Assembly: GCA_029213045.1 (NCBI GenBank)
Contig: JARGPN010000004.1
Span: 43,349-107,348 of the forward strand
Reading direction: 5' to 3'
DNA from: Alcanivoracaceae bacterium
Lineage (GTDB): Bacteria > Pseudomonadota > Gammaproteobacteria > Pseudomonadales > Alcanivoracaceae
Length of the DNA: 64,000 nucleotides
Positions 50,945-62,700 of the stretch are shown here, in pieces. Positions within the stretch are counted from its first letter, which is position 1. Each line of letters starts with the position of its first letter. The notes under the pieces are model-generated. The model saw only the letters and a program-made list of their open reading frames with translations, made no database searches and had not been told where the DNA came from. A program made the translations under genes and the position numbers.

Positions 50945-51567
50945 ATACCTGTATTGGCATATTCGCCCGAGCGCCAAAATTAGGCGAAGTGAAAACGCGC
51001 ATCGCTAAAGATAGCGGCGATGAGCGCGCCCTCGATATTTATTCCCAATTATTACGGCATACGTTAAGCGTCGCTCGCGCGACAGGACATCCGTTGTATC
51101 TGTTTGCAACTGAGGTGTCGTCGTGTGCGTTGACACGCTTGGCCGAAGAATTTGACGCACAAATTTTCGCCCAGTCAGACGGTGATCTTGGCGAACGCAT
51201 GGCGAACGCATTAGATGTGATGCATCTTAAATATTCGCATGCACTGTTGATCGGATCAGACTGCGCGGTACTGACGCCTCAACATCTCATTGACGCATCA
51301 GAAGCCTTAGAAAATGCAGATTGTGTGCTAACAGCAGCGGAAGACGGCGGTTACGTTTTAATCGGCACAGGAAATCAATTGGTTAAAAAAAGCGCTTTAA
51401 AATCAGTGGCATTGCAAAGCGTGCGGTGGAGCACAGAGTTTGCAATGCAAGATACACTTCGCGGCTTGCAACAAATTGCTGCTCGGGTCACCATTCTGGA
51501 CGAGCTATGGGATGTCGATACGATCGCTGACGTGCAACGAGCTTGCGCACAGGGGTTGGTGAAATAA
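50941..51567 (+). CDS. Glycosyltransferase/nucleotidyltransferase-like, arsenosugar-associated (TIGR04282-like)
   Basis: IGIFARAPKLGEVKTRIAKDSG, QSDGDLGERMANAL, LIGSDCAVLTPQHL, ALQSVRWSTEFAMQDTL. Confidence 0.87.
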   Translation: MNTCIGIFARAPKLGEVKTRIAKDSGDERALDIYSQLLRHTLSVARATGHPLYLFATEVSSCALTRLAEEFDAQIFAQSDGDLGERMANALDVMHLKYSHALLIGSDCAVLTPQHLIDASEALENADCVLTAAEDGGYVLIGTGNQLVKKSALKSVALQSVRWSTEFAMQDTLRGLQQIAARVTILDELWDVDTIADVQRACAQGLVK

Positions 51568-51628
51568 TTCGGTAGCACTATCGCCGTGCTTTCGACGCAT
51601 TAGCGCTTAATTTCAGGGAATAGGGTGA

Positions 51629-51979
51629 ATGGCGAATTTTAGCGTTCCGGATATGGATCAAGAATTACTGGCCGAGTTGCAAGATATCATGGGCGGCGAC
51701 TTCGCTACCTTAGTGGAATCATGGCAACGTGATACGGCCATGCGCGTTGAGGGCATTGAAAAAGCGATCAATGAGAATAACCCTACGCAGTTGCGTCAAG
51801 TGGCGCACAGCCTGAAAGGAAGTAGCAGTAACCTTGGTGCACGGTGTGTGGTGGACGTGTGCATCGAGCTCGAAACGCTCGCTAACTTAAACGAGTTGAA
51901 CAACGCCCTAGACGTCTTGCCGAAATTGCACTCAGCAATAGCCTGCGCAGAGCAGGAGCTTGTTCGCTTAGCCAGCTAA
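51629..51979 (+). CDS. Stand-alone Hpt (histidine phosphotransfer) domain protein
   Basis: LRQVAHSLKGSSSNLGA (HSLKGSS phospho-His motif) in a 116-aa protein. Confidence 0.93.
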   Translation: MANFSVPDMDQELLAELQDIMGGDFATLVESWQRDTAMRVEGIEKAINENNPTQLRQVAHSLKGSSSNLGARCVVDVCIELETLANLNELNNALDVLPKLHSAIACAEQELVRLAS

Positions 51980-51999
51980 TTCTTAGCATTATTTCAGGC

Positions 52000-52034
52000 A
52001 AAAAAAACCCTCTTCAAAAGCGGGCTGAAGAGGG
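52000..52034 (-). terminator. Rho-independent terminator oriented on the minus strand
   Basis: Plus strand A8 then CCCTCTTCA-aaagcgggc-TGAAGAGGG; the minus strand reads hairpin then T8. Confidence 0.7.
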
Positions 52035-52327
52035 GGGTTGTGTGCGCTATTTGCATAGCGCCTTGGGGGGATTCTGTGAGCGCAACCTTTGCATTAAACG
52101 TGTACATTGTGCATCGCGATTCGCGTCCTGCGTTTCGCTTCGAGTTGAGATAATGGTACCCGTAAAGACCTAACTGTTGTGTAAAATGGCAGTGGCTTTT
52201 GTAAAAGATTAAACGGCGTTATCGCTTAGGCGGGTTTGCGTTTAACCCTGCGGGCGCTCCGCTAAACTTCTGTTTTGTTTCCCATTCGGTTAAACCAATC
52301 TAAAGAAAACCCTAAGCATGGGTGCCG

Positions 52328-52345
52328 TGTAAGCCATGGCTTACA
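52328..52345. promoter_or_regulatory. GacA upstream activating sequence (UAS)
   Basis: TGTAAGCCATGGCTTACA, perfect 18-bp palindrome matching TGTAAG-N6-CTTACA. Confidence 0.92.
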
Positions 52346-52514
52346 AACGCGTAAGCGACGAGAGCCAAATTCCGTGGTTTGTGGCTCATAGAGTAGGTGG
52401 GTTTTTTTTGTAACTCATTGATATATATTGATAATTTCTATTTGTGCCGGCGTGAGCCCGCGTAAGACTATTTCCATCCACGTTTTTATATCGCTGGTTT
52501 TGATAACATTCTTT

Positions 52515-52629
52515 TCGTGCACAGGGATTGCTGCACAAGGATTGCAAAGGATGGCTACAGGGACGTGCGGTGAGCGCAACCGAGTAAGGATTACTCAAAA
52601 GGAAAGGCGGCAGGATGCCGCCTTTTTTT
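52515..52629 (+). ncRNA. rsmZ: CsrA/RsmA-sequestering sRNA, RsmZ-like (5' end approximate)
   Basis: Seven GGA motifs in about 115 nt, several in hairpin loops (GTGCA-cagggattgc-TGCAC; GAGTA-AGGAT-TACTC; terminator GGCGGC-AGGAT-GCCGCC-T7). GacA UAS about 175 bp upstream; adjacent to fdxA. Confidence 0.9.
52606..52629 (+). terminator. Rho-independent terminator of the RsmZ-like sRNA
   Basis: GGCGGC-AGGAT-GCCGCC-TTTTTTT. Confidence 0.95.
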
Positions 52630-52768
52630 GTCTAAAATAAAGTGCTGCCTAAACAGTCTGTCTAAAAAACGTTAAACCCCGCCCTCTAAACATCGCTTTC
52701 TATTTCAGATAATTTTCTATTGGTGAATCGAGCTTAGCAGCCGACTCAATCGGTCAATCCCTCTGGGA

Positions 52769-53095
52769 TTAACCGCGAATCAGCTTCTCTCTCTTATTAG
52801 GCACGCCGTCCCACTCTTCAGCGTCAGCTGGCGCGTCCTTCATTTCGGTAATGTTCGGCCATTTTTCTGCGAGATCAGCGTTGATCTCCAAGAAGTCTTT
52901 CTGGTCGTCTGGCAGCTCATCTTCGGAGAAGATCGCATTCACCGGACATTCAGGCTCACACAGGGCGCAATCAATGCACTCGTCTGGGTGAATGACCAGA
53001 AAGTTAGGGCCTTCGTAGAAGCAGTCCACAGGACACACTTCCACACAATCTGTGTGTTTGCAGTTAATGCAGTTTTCGCCGACTACAAAGGTCAT
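52769..53095 (-). CDS. fdxA: 7Fe ferredoxin FdxA
   Basis: [62 protein letters not shown]. Confidence 0.97.
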   Translation of the reverse strand: MTFVVGENCINCKHTDCVEVCPVDCFYEGPNFLVIHPDECIDCALCEPECPVNAIFSEDELPDDQKDFLEINADLAEKWPNITEMKDAPADAEEWDGVPNKREKLIRG

Positions 53096-53221
53096 CAGCC
53101 AGTACCTCGCCGAGATCAAAAAACAGGGAGCCGCCGGGCGGTCTCCCGAAGCGCGGCTAGTCTACTGGCAGCCGCGATAGCAGGCAAATAATAGGGTGCC
53201 CTAACGTTACGCTTTTTATGG

Positions 53222-55777
53222 TTATAGAAGCTTCTTTAATTGATATAGCGCTTCCATGGCGTCTTTTGGGGTCATGTTATCGGGGTCGAGGGCGCTCAAG
53301 TTTTGCTCAACCTTCGACGGCGCGGAAAATAGCTCCGCCTGAGAGGGCGCCACGGTAGGAGCGATGCCGCTCCCGATCATTGGCTTTGAGCCTGCCTCTA
53401 ACTCAGCCAGCTTGTCTCGTGCTTTGCGAATCACATCCGCCGGTACGCCGGCCAATTGAGCTACCTGTAATCCGTAACTGCGGCTTGCTGGGCCTTCTTG
53501 CACGCGGTGTAAAAAGACGATGTTATCGCCATGCTCGCTGGCCGCTAAATGCGCGTTGTGCACACCAGGCAGCAACTCGGCAAGTTGGGTGAGTTCAAAG
53601 TAATGCGTGGCAAATAGCGTGAAGGCTTGTTGTTCTGTGGCCAAGCGCGATGCAGCGGCCCACGCCAATGCTAAGCCATCAAAGGTGCTGGTGCCGCGAC
53701 CAATTTCATCCATCAACACCAAACTGTCACGGGTGGCGTTATTTAAAATATTGGCGGTTTCCGTCATCTCAACCATAAAGGTCGAACGGCCACCGGCTAA
53801 ATCATCGGACGAACCGATGCGCGTAAAGATACGATCTATTGGGCCGAGCGTTGCGCTGGCAGCGGGAATGCAGCAGCCCACATGCGCCAACAAAACAATC
53901 AGAGCAGTTTGGCGCATATAGGTCGATTTACCGCCCATGTTTGGGCCAGTAATAATCACCATGCGGCGCGCGGGATCTAAGTGCAGGCTGTTCGGCACAA
54001 ACGCCTCTTCAAGCACCTGTTCCACCACAGGGTGACGGCCGTCTACGATTTCTAACTGCGGGCTGTCTTGTAATTGCGCGGGCACTAGGTTGAGCGCCTC
54101 GGCGCGTTCTGCAAAGCAGGCCAACACGTCTAGCGCGGCAATATGTTCAGCGCATTGTTGTAACGCACTTAATTGCTGCGCAACATTTTCGAGCAATTCC
54201 TCATACAGTGATTTTTCTAGCGTTAACGCTTTGCTCGACGCTGACAGCGCTTTGTCTTCAAATTCTTTTAACTCGGGCGTAATAAAACGCTCCGTGTTTT
54301 TCATGGTTTGTCGGCGAATATAATCAGCTGGAGCCTTTTCAGATTCACGCCGCGACAGTTCAATAAAATAGCCGTGCACGCGATTATAATTCACTCTTAA
54401 TGTGGAAAGGCCTGTGCGCTCGCGCTCGCGTTTTTCTATATCAATTAAAACGTCGCCAGCGTTACTGCTTATGGTGCGCAGCTCATCCAGTTCGCTATTG
54501 TAGCCTTCGGCAATCACGCCGCCGTCGCGAATTAGCATGGGCGGATTTTCGATAATAGCGCGTTGTAATAGGGCCACCTCTTCAGGAAAGAGGCCAAGGC
54601 GTTCGCACAACGGGGCCAGGGCAGGGTCGGCTTCAAGCAAGGTGTGTAGCGCCGGCAGTGCAGCGAGGCTTCGACCTAACCGCGTCAAATCCCGGGGCCG
54701 CGCAGAGCGCAACGCGATGCGGCCAAGAATGCGTTCCATGTCGCCGACGTTATCTAATTCCGTGCGAATATTTTCAAAACGCCAGCCTTCGCGTAGCGCG
54801 GCTACGCGGTTAGCGCGCTCGCGAATAGCGGAATGATGACGCAGCGGTTGCACCAACCAGCGACGCAATAAACGCGCCCCCATGGCGGTCACAGTGCTGT
54901 CTAGCACCCACGCTAAATTATGTGTGTCGCGGCCATCAAGGGTTTGCACTAACTCTAAATTGCGCAGCGTGGCGGCATCCATTTGAATGCAGTCGTTTTC
55001 ACTTTCTACGCCGAGGCTAGTGAGGTGCGGCAAGTTGGTGCGCTGCGTTTCTTTGGCATAGCCAAGCAAGCATCCCGCGGCTGCAACTTCTAGTGGCGAG
55101 GGCTCACCGAATCCGGATAAATCGTGGGTGCCAAACTGTTGGCACAATTGCCGTAGTGCCGTATCCGCATCGAATTCCCACACAGGGCGCGCGCGGCTGC
55201 CCGCACGTTTTTTTAAACTTGTCGGCAGCGGTGCGTCTTCGCTAAATAGCACTTCGGTAGGGCGCCAGCGTTCGATCAGTGCCAGCAATGCATCCTGACC
55301 TTGAACGCGGGTAACACGCATGCGGCCCGCGGCTAAATCTAAATTTGCAGCACCATACTGATCGCCATCGAAACTGATCGCACACAACAAATTATCTCGG
55401 TGCGCATCTAGCAGCGCCTCATCGCTGACGGTGCCTGGGGTAACGATGCGTACCACCTTGCGTTCCACCGGCCCCTTACTGGTTGCCGGATCACCGAACT
55501 GCTCGCAAATCACCACCGACTCGCCCAAGCGCACCAGCTTAGCGAGATAACCCTCGGCGGCGTGATAGGGCAGGCCCGCCATGGCAATCGGCTTGCCTGC
55601 GCTCTGCCCGCGCGACGTCAGCGTAATGTCGAGCAATCGTGAGGCCTTCTCCGCATCGCCGAAAAACAACTCATAGAAGTCACCCATGCGGTAAAACACG
55701 AGTTCATTCGGATGCTCGGATTTAATCCGCAGATATTGCTGCATCATCGGCGTGTGCTGACTTAAATCCGCGGACAC
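53222..55777 (-). CDS. mutS: DNA mismatch repair protein MutS
   Basis: [76 protein letters not shown] start at 55777 preceded by AAGGAGAC. Confidence 0.97.
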   Translation of the reverse strand: MSADLSQHTPMMQQYLRIKSEHPNELVFYRMGDFYELFFGDAEKASRLLDITLTSRGQSAGKPIAMAGLPYHAAEGYLAKLVRLGESVVICEQFGDPATSKGPVERKVVRIVTPGTVSDEALLDAHRDNLLCAISFDGDQYGAANLDLAAGRMRVTRVQGQDALLALIERWRPTEVLFSEDAPLPTSLKKRAGSRARPVWEFDADTALRQLCQQFGTHDLSGFGEPSPLEVAAAGCLLGYAKETQRTNLPHLTSLGVESENDCIQMDAATLRNLELVQTLDGRDTHNLAWVLDSTVTAMGARLLRRWLVQPLRHHSAIRERANRVAALREGWRFENIRTELDNVGDMERILGRIALRSARPRDLTRLGRSLAALPALHTLLEADPALAPLCERLGLFPEEVALLQRAIIENPPMLIRDGGVIAEGYNSELDELRTISSNAGDVLIDIEKRERERTGLSTLRVNYNRVHGYFIELSRRESEKAPADYIRRQTMKNTERFITPELKEFEDKALSASSKALTLEKSLYEELLENVAQQLSALQQCAEHIAALDVLACFAERAEALNLVPAQLQDSPQLEIVDGRHPVVEQVLEEAFVPNSLHLDPARRMVIITGPNMGGKSTYMRQTALIVLLAHVGCCIPAASATLGPIDRIFTRIGSSDDLAGGRSTFMVEMTETANILNNATRDSLVLMDEIGRGTSTFDGLALAWAAASRLATEQQAFTLFATHYFELTQLAELLPGVHNAHLAASEHGDNIVFLHRVQEGPASRSYGLQVAQLAGVPADVIRKARDKLAELEAGSKPMIGSGIAPTVAPSQAELFSAPSKVEQNLSALDPDNMTPKDAMEALYQLKKLL

Positions 55778-56039
55778 AAGGCGTCTCCTTATTGCGAGGG
55801 TGATCATTACGAGGCATCCGTTACGGGCGTACTTCGCAAAGCAGCCGGCATGATAATGGCTCAGCGTAAGAGCTGCCAGCGGCTGACCGATGCTTAGCGA
55901 AAGCGTTGCTGCTGATAGCGCGGTACTATTTCCGTGTTGGCGAGCACAGGCGGCTCTCTGCGGGGCTGTTCTGAAGGCACTGCGGAGCAAACCGCCAATG
56001 CTTGGGCATGGCAGGAGGATCGAATGCGAGGAGAAAACA

Positions 56040-56474
56040 ATGACAGGTGAAGTGATCGCACTGTGGAGCTGCGGCGTATTTTTCCTTATTGGCCTGCTCA
56101 CAGGCGTTTGGAAATACCTTCAAATCAAACAAAGCGACGAGGCACGGGCGCACTACTACGTAGATATTGCCCACCGCGCCAGCCTGATGTACGCCTTCGC
56201 GTGCTTAGTGCTCGAACGCTTCGCCGCACTCAGCATATGGCCAGACTGGGCCGATGCTATCGCAGTGATCCTCTCCGTAATGTTCTTCGCCCTCGCCGTG
56301 GGAAGCTACATCCTGCACGGCTACCTCAAAGACACGCGCAATCAATTGAAGCAACCGCATCGTTTAGGCGCATCGGTATCGCCCCCATGGTTGATCTCAA
56401 GTGTTATGTGGGCGTTGGCGGTCGGCGAAATCGGTGGTTTTCTATTTTTGTTTTCTGGGTTTGTGATGGCGTGA
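56040..56474 (+). CDS. Small integral membrane protein, hypothetical
   Basis: [29 protein letters not shown], several hydrophobic segments; ATG at 56040 preceded by GGAG. Confidence 0.7.
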   Translation: MTGEVIALWSCGVFFLIGLLTGVWKYLQIKQSDEARAHYYVDIAHRASLMYAFACLVLERFAALSIWPDWADAIAVILSVMFFALAVGSYILHGYLKDTRNQLKQPHRLGASVSPPWLISSVMWALAVGEIGGFLFLFSGFVMA

Positions 56475-56703
56475 CGGGGGTGTTGGTTTCGCCTGATGAT
56501 GACTCCATTTTATGGCGTTTCCAGAATAATAAATGCTCATTCGCTGAGCCTAACGCTGTGATATTAAATTGATGTTATATCTCGGGATTTTGTAAAAATA
56601 TAGAAAGAGTAGTCAATTTCCTACAACAAATATCAGTATGCCCCATTAGTATGAGGACTTGCTTGCATGCTCTGATTTAAGAGCTACGACCTTGGGGAAG
56701 GAA

Positions 56704-59700
56704 ATGTTAGTTCGTGTTTGCGTCAGCCTAGCTGTCGCTTTGATTGCGCCTGTTACTTTGTTCGCTGATACCCAACCCAATCTGCCACCTGACTGTAGCG
56801 CTGCCTTTGCATCGATTGATCAGCTTTGGCCCCCAAATCATAAAATGACGTCCGTTAGCATTGACGGTGTGACAGATCCTGAAAGCGATCCAGTGACTGT
56901 CTCGGTAGTGTGTATTAATCAGGATGAACCGCTTAATGAAAATGGCGACGGCTCCACTGAAATTGATGCGCAGGGAGTAGGGCAGTCTGCAGCGCTATTG
57001 CGTGCCGAGCGTCAAGGAGGGGGGGACGGTCGTGTTTACCATATTGGCTTTAGCGCTACTGACATAAGTGGCGCTCAGTGTCGCGGTGAGGTTCGCGTCG
57101 ACGTGCGTCACAACCGCAAAACGCCGGCCATCGATGGTGGCAGTCTTTTTTCTTCTACTGGGGCGGCAACAACAGATTGTGGCACTAGTCAGAACCTTCC
57201 TCCGATTTTTTCATCAGAGCCTGTGTTGCAAGGAAAAGAGGGTGAGAACTATCAATATCAGCTATCAGTAAGTGATGCGGACGGTGACGTCATTACCTTG
57301 CAGCTGTTACAAGCACCTGTGGGTATGACATTAAACAGCGGCTTAGTGAATTGGTTGCCAACGTTTGAGCAGTCTGGTGAGCATACTGTTGTCTTGGAAG
57401 CATCAGACGCAAATCACAGAGTAGAACAGACATTTACAATCGCTGTTGATGATACCAATCGTGCTCCGGAAATAATGTCTCATCCTTTAACGACAGCGCA
57501 GGAAGGCAGCTCGTACAATTATCAAATTCTCGCAAAAGATGCTGATGATGATGATCTCGATTATGCGTTGCTCACTGGCCCACAAGGGATTGGCATAAGT
57601 AACGAAGGATTATTGTCGTGGGATTTAGATTTTAATTCTTCTGGCATTTATCAAATTGGCGTTTCGGTCACTGACGGTAACGAAATAGTTACGCAAGAAT
57701 TTTCTTTGGTTATTGCAAATACCAATCGCGCTCCAGTGTTTGAGTCCAGCCCGTTGCTCGCCGTTAACGAAGGGGAGCTCTATAGCTACCGTCTACAAGC
57801 TTCGGATGCCGACTCTGATCTTTTAGCTATTACGTTGATCAGTGGTCCCTCGGGAATGTTCCTTGATCAAGATCTGTTGAGCTGGTCACCAGGATACGAT
57901 CAGGCCGGAACCCATCAGGTCGTGCTTGCCGTTACGGACGGTGACGCCACCACCGAGCAAAACTTTCTGGTTGCCGTCACAGACATAAATCGCGTCCCAT
58001 ATTTTTCTTCGCAACCTATTTCCTCGGCTATTGAAGGCGAGGCCTATCTATATAGATTAGCGGTAGAAGATGATGACGGTGATGCTTTACAGCTCTCGCT
58101 TACCAGTGCACCGCTTGGGCTGGTGTTGGATCCAACATCAGACTCCCTCGAGTGGACGCAACCTGTTGCCGGTGATTTCGCTGTTGTTGTGAGCGCCGAT
58201 GATGGTCGGGGAGCGATAGTAGAACAGTCTTTCACGCTAAATGTAGTTCAGCTGCCGCCTAGCGTTTCTGCGGAAGGCACTGAGTTCTGGTTAATGTTTA
58301 ATACGATTTTTGCTCCGCTTGCGAGCAAAACATTACAAGTAACCGGCGTGCCCGGCACCGAATTTTCTGTAGAAATACCTCTTGCCGACGTGAACATAAA
58401 TGACATTATCCCGAGTGGCGGCGTGCGGAACGTTCAGCTTTTTGATTTTCGCAGCGTCATTCAGTCTGAGGAGTTTGGGGTTAATGAGAACGGCATTCGG
58501 GTTCGAAGCGAAGAAAAAATCCAAGTCCGTCTTCTTCATAGGGTTGAGCAGGCTACAGATAGCGCCTTGCTGTTTCCCGTCGAATCCCTTGGAAGTAGTT
58601 ATGTTGCAGTTAGCTACAACAAGAAGGAATTGTTGAGCAACACTGAATTTTCCTACGGTAACTTTATAGGTGTGGTGGCAACAGAGGATTTCACAACGGT
58701 TACTATCACACCGACTGCCACGCTTAGTGAAAAGCCAACCTCAGAGCAAAGAGTAAGAGGGGTGCCATACCAAGTTATTCTGAATGCTGGCGAAACGTAC
58801 CAAGCCTTTCGCGTAGATGCCGATGCGGATGTATCAGGCACCCAAATTCAGTCGGATAAACCCGTTGCGGCGTTTTCAGGAGATCGATGCGCAGCAGTAG
58901 GTGCTTATTTTTGTGACCATTTAGTTGAGCAACTGATACCCGTTCGTAGTCAAGGTAATCACTTCCTTACAATGCCTCTCGCAACGCGAAAAAATGGAGA
59001 TATTTTTCGTGTTGTTGCGACAGAAAATAATACGCATGTATGGATAGGGGGAGATCTAGGGGCCTTTTTAAATGCCGGTGATTTTCATCAGTTGGAGCTA
59101 GATTCTCCGACCGAAATATCCTCAGACAAGCCCATTACCCTGATGCAATTTGCGCAGGGACATAATCATGACGCTAACCAAACAGGTTTGCCTTATGGCT
59201 ATTCAGATCCCTTAATGATGACAGTGCCGTCGATTGAACAATTTAACCGCCAAGTTCATTTTGTTACGCCGGAGACATATCCAGATTTTAATTACCTGAA
59301 CATCATCGCGCCCACTTATGGGCTAGAAGGGGTGACCTTAGACGGCGTAGTAGTTGCCCCGTCCTACTGGCAACCAATTCCAGATTCAGATTTTTCAGGC
59401 GCGCAAATACCCATCGCAGCAGGGAAACACGATGTCGTCAGTGATGTGCTTATTGGTTCAACTCTCTATGGTTGGGAATATTTTGAATCTTATGGCGCTT
59501 TAGGCGCGCTGACACTGAATGACGGTCGGGCCGCGTCGCAGTTAGTGATCAATGGCGCTTCCGAGATACCTATAGGAGAGCAGGCCTGTTGGCAGATTCG
59601 AGCGTTGGACGAAGAATCAGTGCCCGTGAATCAGGCTCAACTTTTTGTTACTCGTATTGCAAGTGATGTGCAGCGAACTTTTATGCGTATGACCGATGAA

Positions 59701-62700
59701 AAAGGTAGCGCGCAGTTTTGTTATACAGGGCTTAGAGCTGGAGAAGAAACGTTGGTGTTCCGTATGGGTGACTCTTACGCCCAAACAGAGCAGCAACGCG
59801 ACGTGCGCTGGCTTCAGGCGGGGAGCGAACAAAATCGCGCTCCTCAAATAGTAAACTTACCTCCTATGTATGCCACTCCGGGGCTTTCCTATACGCACCA
59901 AACAATTGCTCATGATGCTGATCTTGATCGGATCAACTTTTTACTGACCGAACACCCGCCTGGTATGACGATCGACGAAAACACTGGGTTTATCGAATGG
60001 GACACGCCAAGAGATTTTGACAGTACGTGGATCACAATCATTGCAGACGACGGACGTGGAGGTTTAGACAAACAGCGTTATTGGCTTCGCTTTGCACGTG
60101 GCAGCAATCGTTACCCCGCATTTACTTCAGAGCCGGTCACTCGCGCAGTGGCGGGCCGTTTATATCGTTATCAAATGTCCGGCTTTGATCGAGATCGTGA
60201 TTCTTTTGTCTTTCAGCTGATTGATGGTCCTGAAGGCATGCAAGTCAATGGTCAGAATTTAGAATGGACGCCTACCTTAGCTAATCTTGGGCACCATCTT
60301 GTTGAAGTGCGTATTCAGGATGTAAACGGTGATGGAGAAAATCGACTCTTTACTCTCAATGTCGAAGCGAATTTAGATCCGGCATTTATTAGTGCGCCGC
60401 CGGTTACTGGCGTGGTCGGGCACGAGTATCTTTACTTTTTCGATGCCGTTGACGGAAACGCCGATGCGCTGACGTATTCATTGCCGCAAGCTCCAACTGG
60501 CATGCAACTGGTTGCAGTTGGAACCACGCGTTATTTGCGATGGACACCGCAGACGGGTCAGGGTGGTGAAGTACCGTTGGTGTTGCGTGCCGATGACAAT
60601 TTTGGTGGCGTGACAGATCAAGTTTTTATTATTTCTGTTGAAGAAAATGCCGCGCCGGAATTTACGTCAACACCTCCTCCAAGTGCGGTTAGCGGGCACA
60701 CGTATTTTTACACCCCGCAAACTTTTGACAGCAACGGTGACACAGTAGTGCTGGCGTTAACGTCGGCGCCCACCGGGGCGTCTATCGCTGGCGGCGTGAT
60801 GCGCTGGACGCCGACACTGGAACAAGTCGGCACGCATTCCATTACAGTGCGCGCGGAAGATAATCGTGGTGGGTGGGCAACGCAGACCTTCACTCTTACG
60901 GTCGCCATTAATTCTCCGCCGGTTGTTACGTCGGTGCCGCCAGTGAGCGCCACGGTTGGCCATCGTCTCGTATACCTTCCGAAAGCGACGGATGCAGAAG
61001 GCGATTTTTCAACCTTCTCACTGCTTAGTGGTCCGCTTGGCATGAGCATGTTTGCTAATCAGCTGTCGTGGGTGCCGGAGTCCGGTCAGGTCGGACCGCA
61101 AACAGTCACAGTGGCTGCGAGCGATGGCAAAGGCGGTACGAGTACTCAAGTATTCACTCTTCAGGTAGCTGAAAATGCTTCGCCGCTCTTTACGACAGCG
61201 CCTTTCAGTGGGGCAAAAGTTGGCACGCGTTACGGCTATACCATGCGCGCCGTCGACGCAGACGGTGACGGTGTGTTGTATCGTTTGGTGGAGGGTCCGG
61301 TAGGAGCGTCGGTCTCTTTGACAGGTCAGCTGTGGTGGATACCGCAAGCAACACAATCCGGCGACCATCCTTTTATTGTAGAAGCCTATGACAATTATTC
61401 AGGCGTAACGCAGCAAGCGTTTACGCTACGCGTGATCAGTGACGCTTTACAGATTGTTGGCGTCCCTGACGGTGCGTTGCTCTACAACGACGAAGCGTTT
61501 GTGGCGCAGGTTCAAGCGCTACATCCGAACAATCTCTCTGTAACTTATTCGCTAGACCAGTCTCCCGCTGGTGTCACACTCGATGCGATAAGCGGGCAGC
61601 TTGTATGGACTCCGACTGAAGATCAGATCGGCATGCACCAGATCAGCGTCAGTGCCGACAGCGCAGACGGACAGCACGACTCGGCGACCTTCGCTTTAGA
61701 AGTCGCGCGGAACACTAACCAAGCACCTGTATTTACCAGCACGGCAATTACATCCGCGCGTGCCGGAGACGACTATCTCTATCAGGTGATGGCGCAAGAT
61801 CCGCAAGGGCATGCGATTAACTATTCGCTGACTCAGTCGCCCGTGCTGATGACTATTGATGCGCATTCAGGTTTATTGAGTTGGTCGCCGCTTGAAATCA
61901 ATGTCGGCACTTATGACATTACAGTCCGCGCGACGGATGAACGCGGAAAGTTTTCAGAGCAAACATTTACGCTGAATGTAAGTTTTGCCAATCGTAAACC
62001 GCAAGTGAGCGGAGCCTCCGCGAACCAAGCAGTCGTGGACTATCTTTATCAGTCATTGCTGCCGGTGACTGATCCGGACGGCGACGCGTTGACCTTCAGC
62101 GCCTATTCAGTACCCGTTGGTGTGAGTGTCGATGCGCTAACAGGTTTAGTCAGCTGGACGCCGACGGCGGATCAGATCGGTCAACAGGTCTTGGAAGTGC
62201 TTGTTAGCGATGGTGAGCACAGCATTGTGGTGGGTTGGCACGTCACCGTATTGGCTGAGCCGTTGCCACTGGAAATCACCGCTCAGGTAACACCTCAGTT
62301 TGTTCAGCCCGATGAAAGTGCTGCGTTGCAGTTACAAATAACCGGTGCTGTCACGACGCCTGAGGTTGTTGTCACGCTAGACGGAGAGGCTGTTGCACTG
62401 GATGACGCTTTTTCTGCTTCGTTAAGCAGTCCTATGCCGGGGCGTCATGAAATTGCCGTCAGTGTGAATGACGGTGTGCGTGTTGCCACAACTAATACGT
62501 ATTTTTCTGTCGCTGACGTAGACGACCAAGCCGCCCCCGAAGTGGTTATCCACACGCCTTTGGGGGGCAGTCGGATCACTGCACCAACAGACATTCGTGT
62601 GACCGTGCGTGACGCCAATATTGCCGACGTTATTCTCGCACTGCGTCGGCCCGGTGCTGCTGAACATTCCTATAAGGAGCTTTATCGCGGCACTACAACT

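Noticed and set aside
52386-52640. Small ORFs on both strands (52386-52598 -, 52428-52640 +)
   Set aside because: They overlap the RsmZ-like sRNA and its promoter; no coding signature.
55778-56101. N-terminal extension of MutS in the ORF track
   Set aside because: GTG 55777 with AAGGAGAC is the more plausible start; the extension has no MutS similarity.
55890-56572. Long N-terminal extension of the membrane protein and the overlapping ORF 56063-56572
   Set aside because: ATG 56040 has an SD and begins a clear TM protein; the overlapping ORF is Arg-rich out-of-frame translation.
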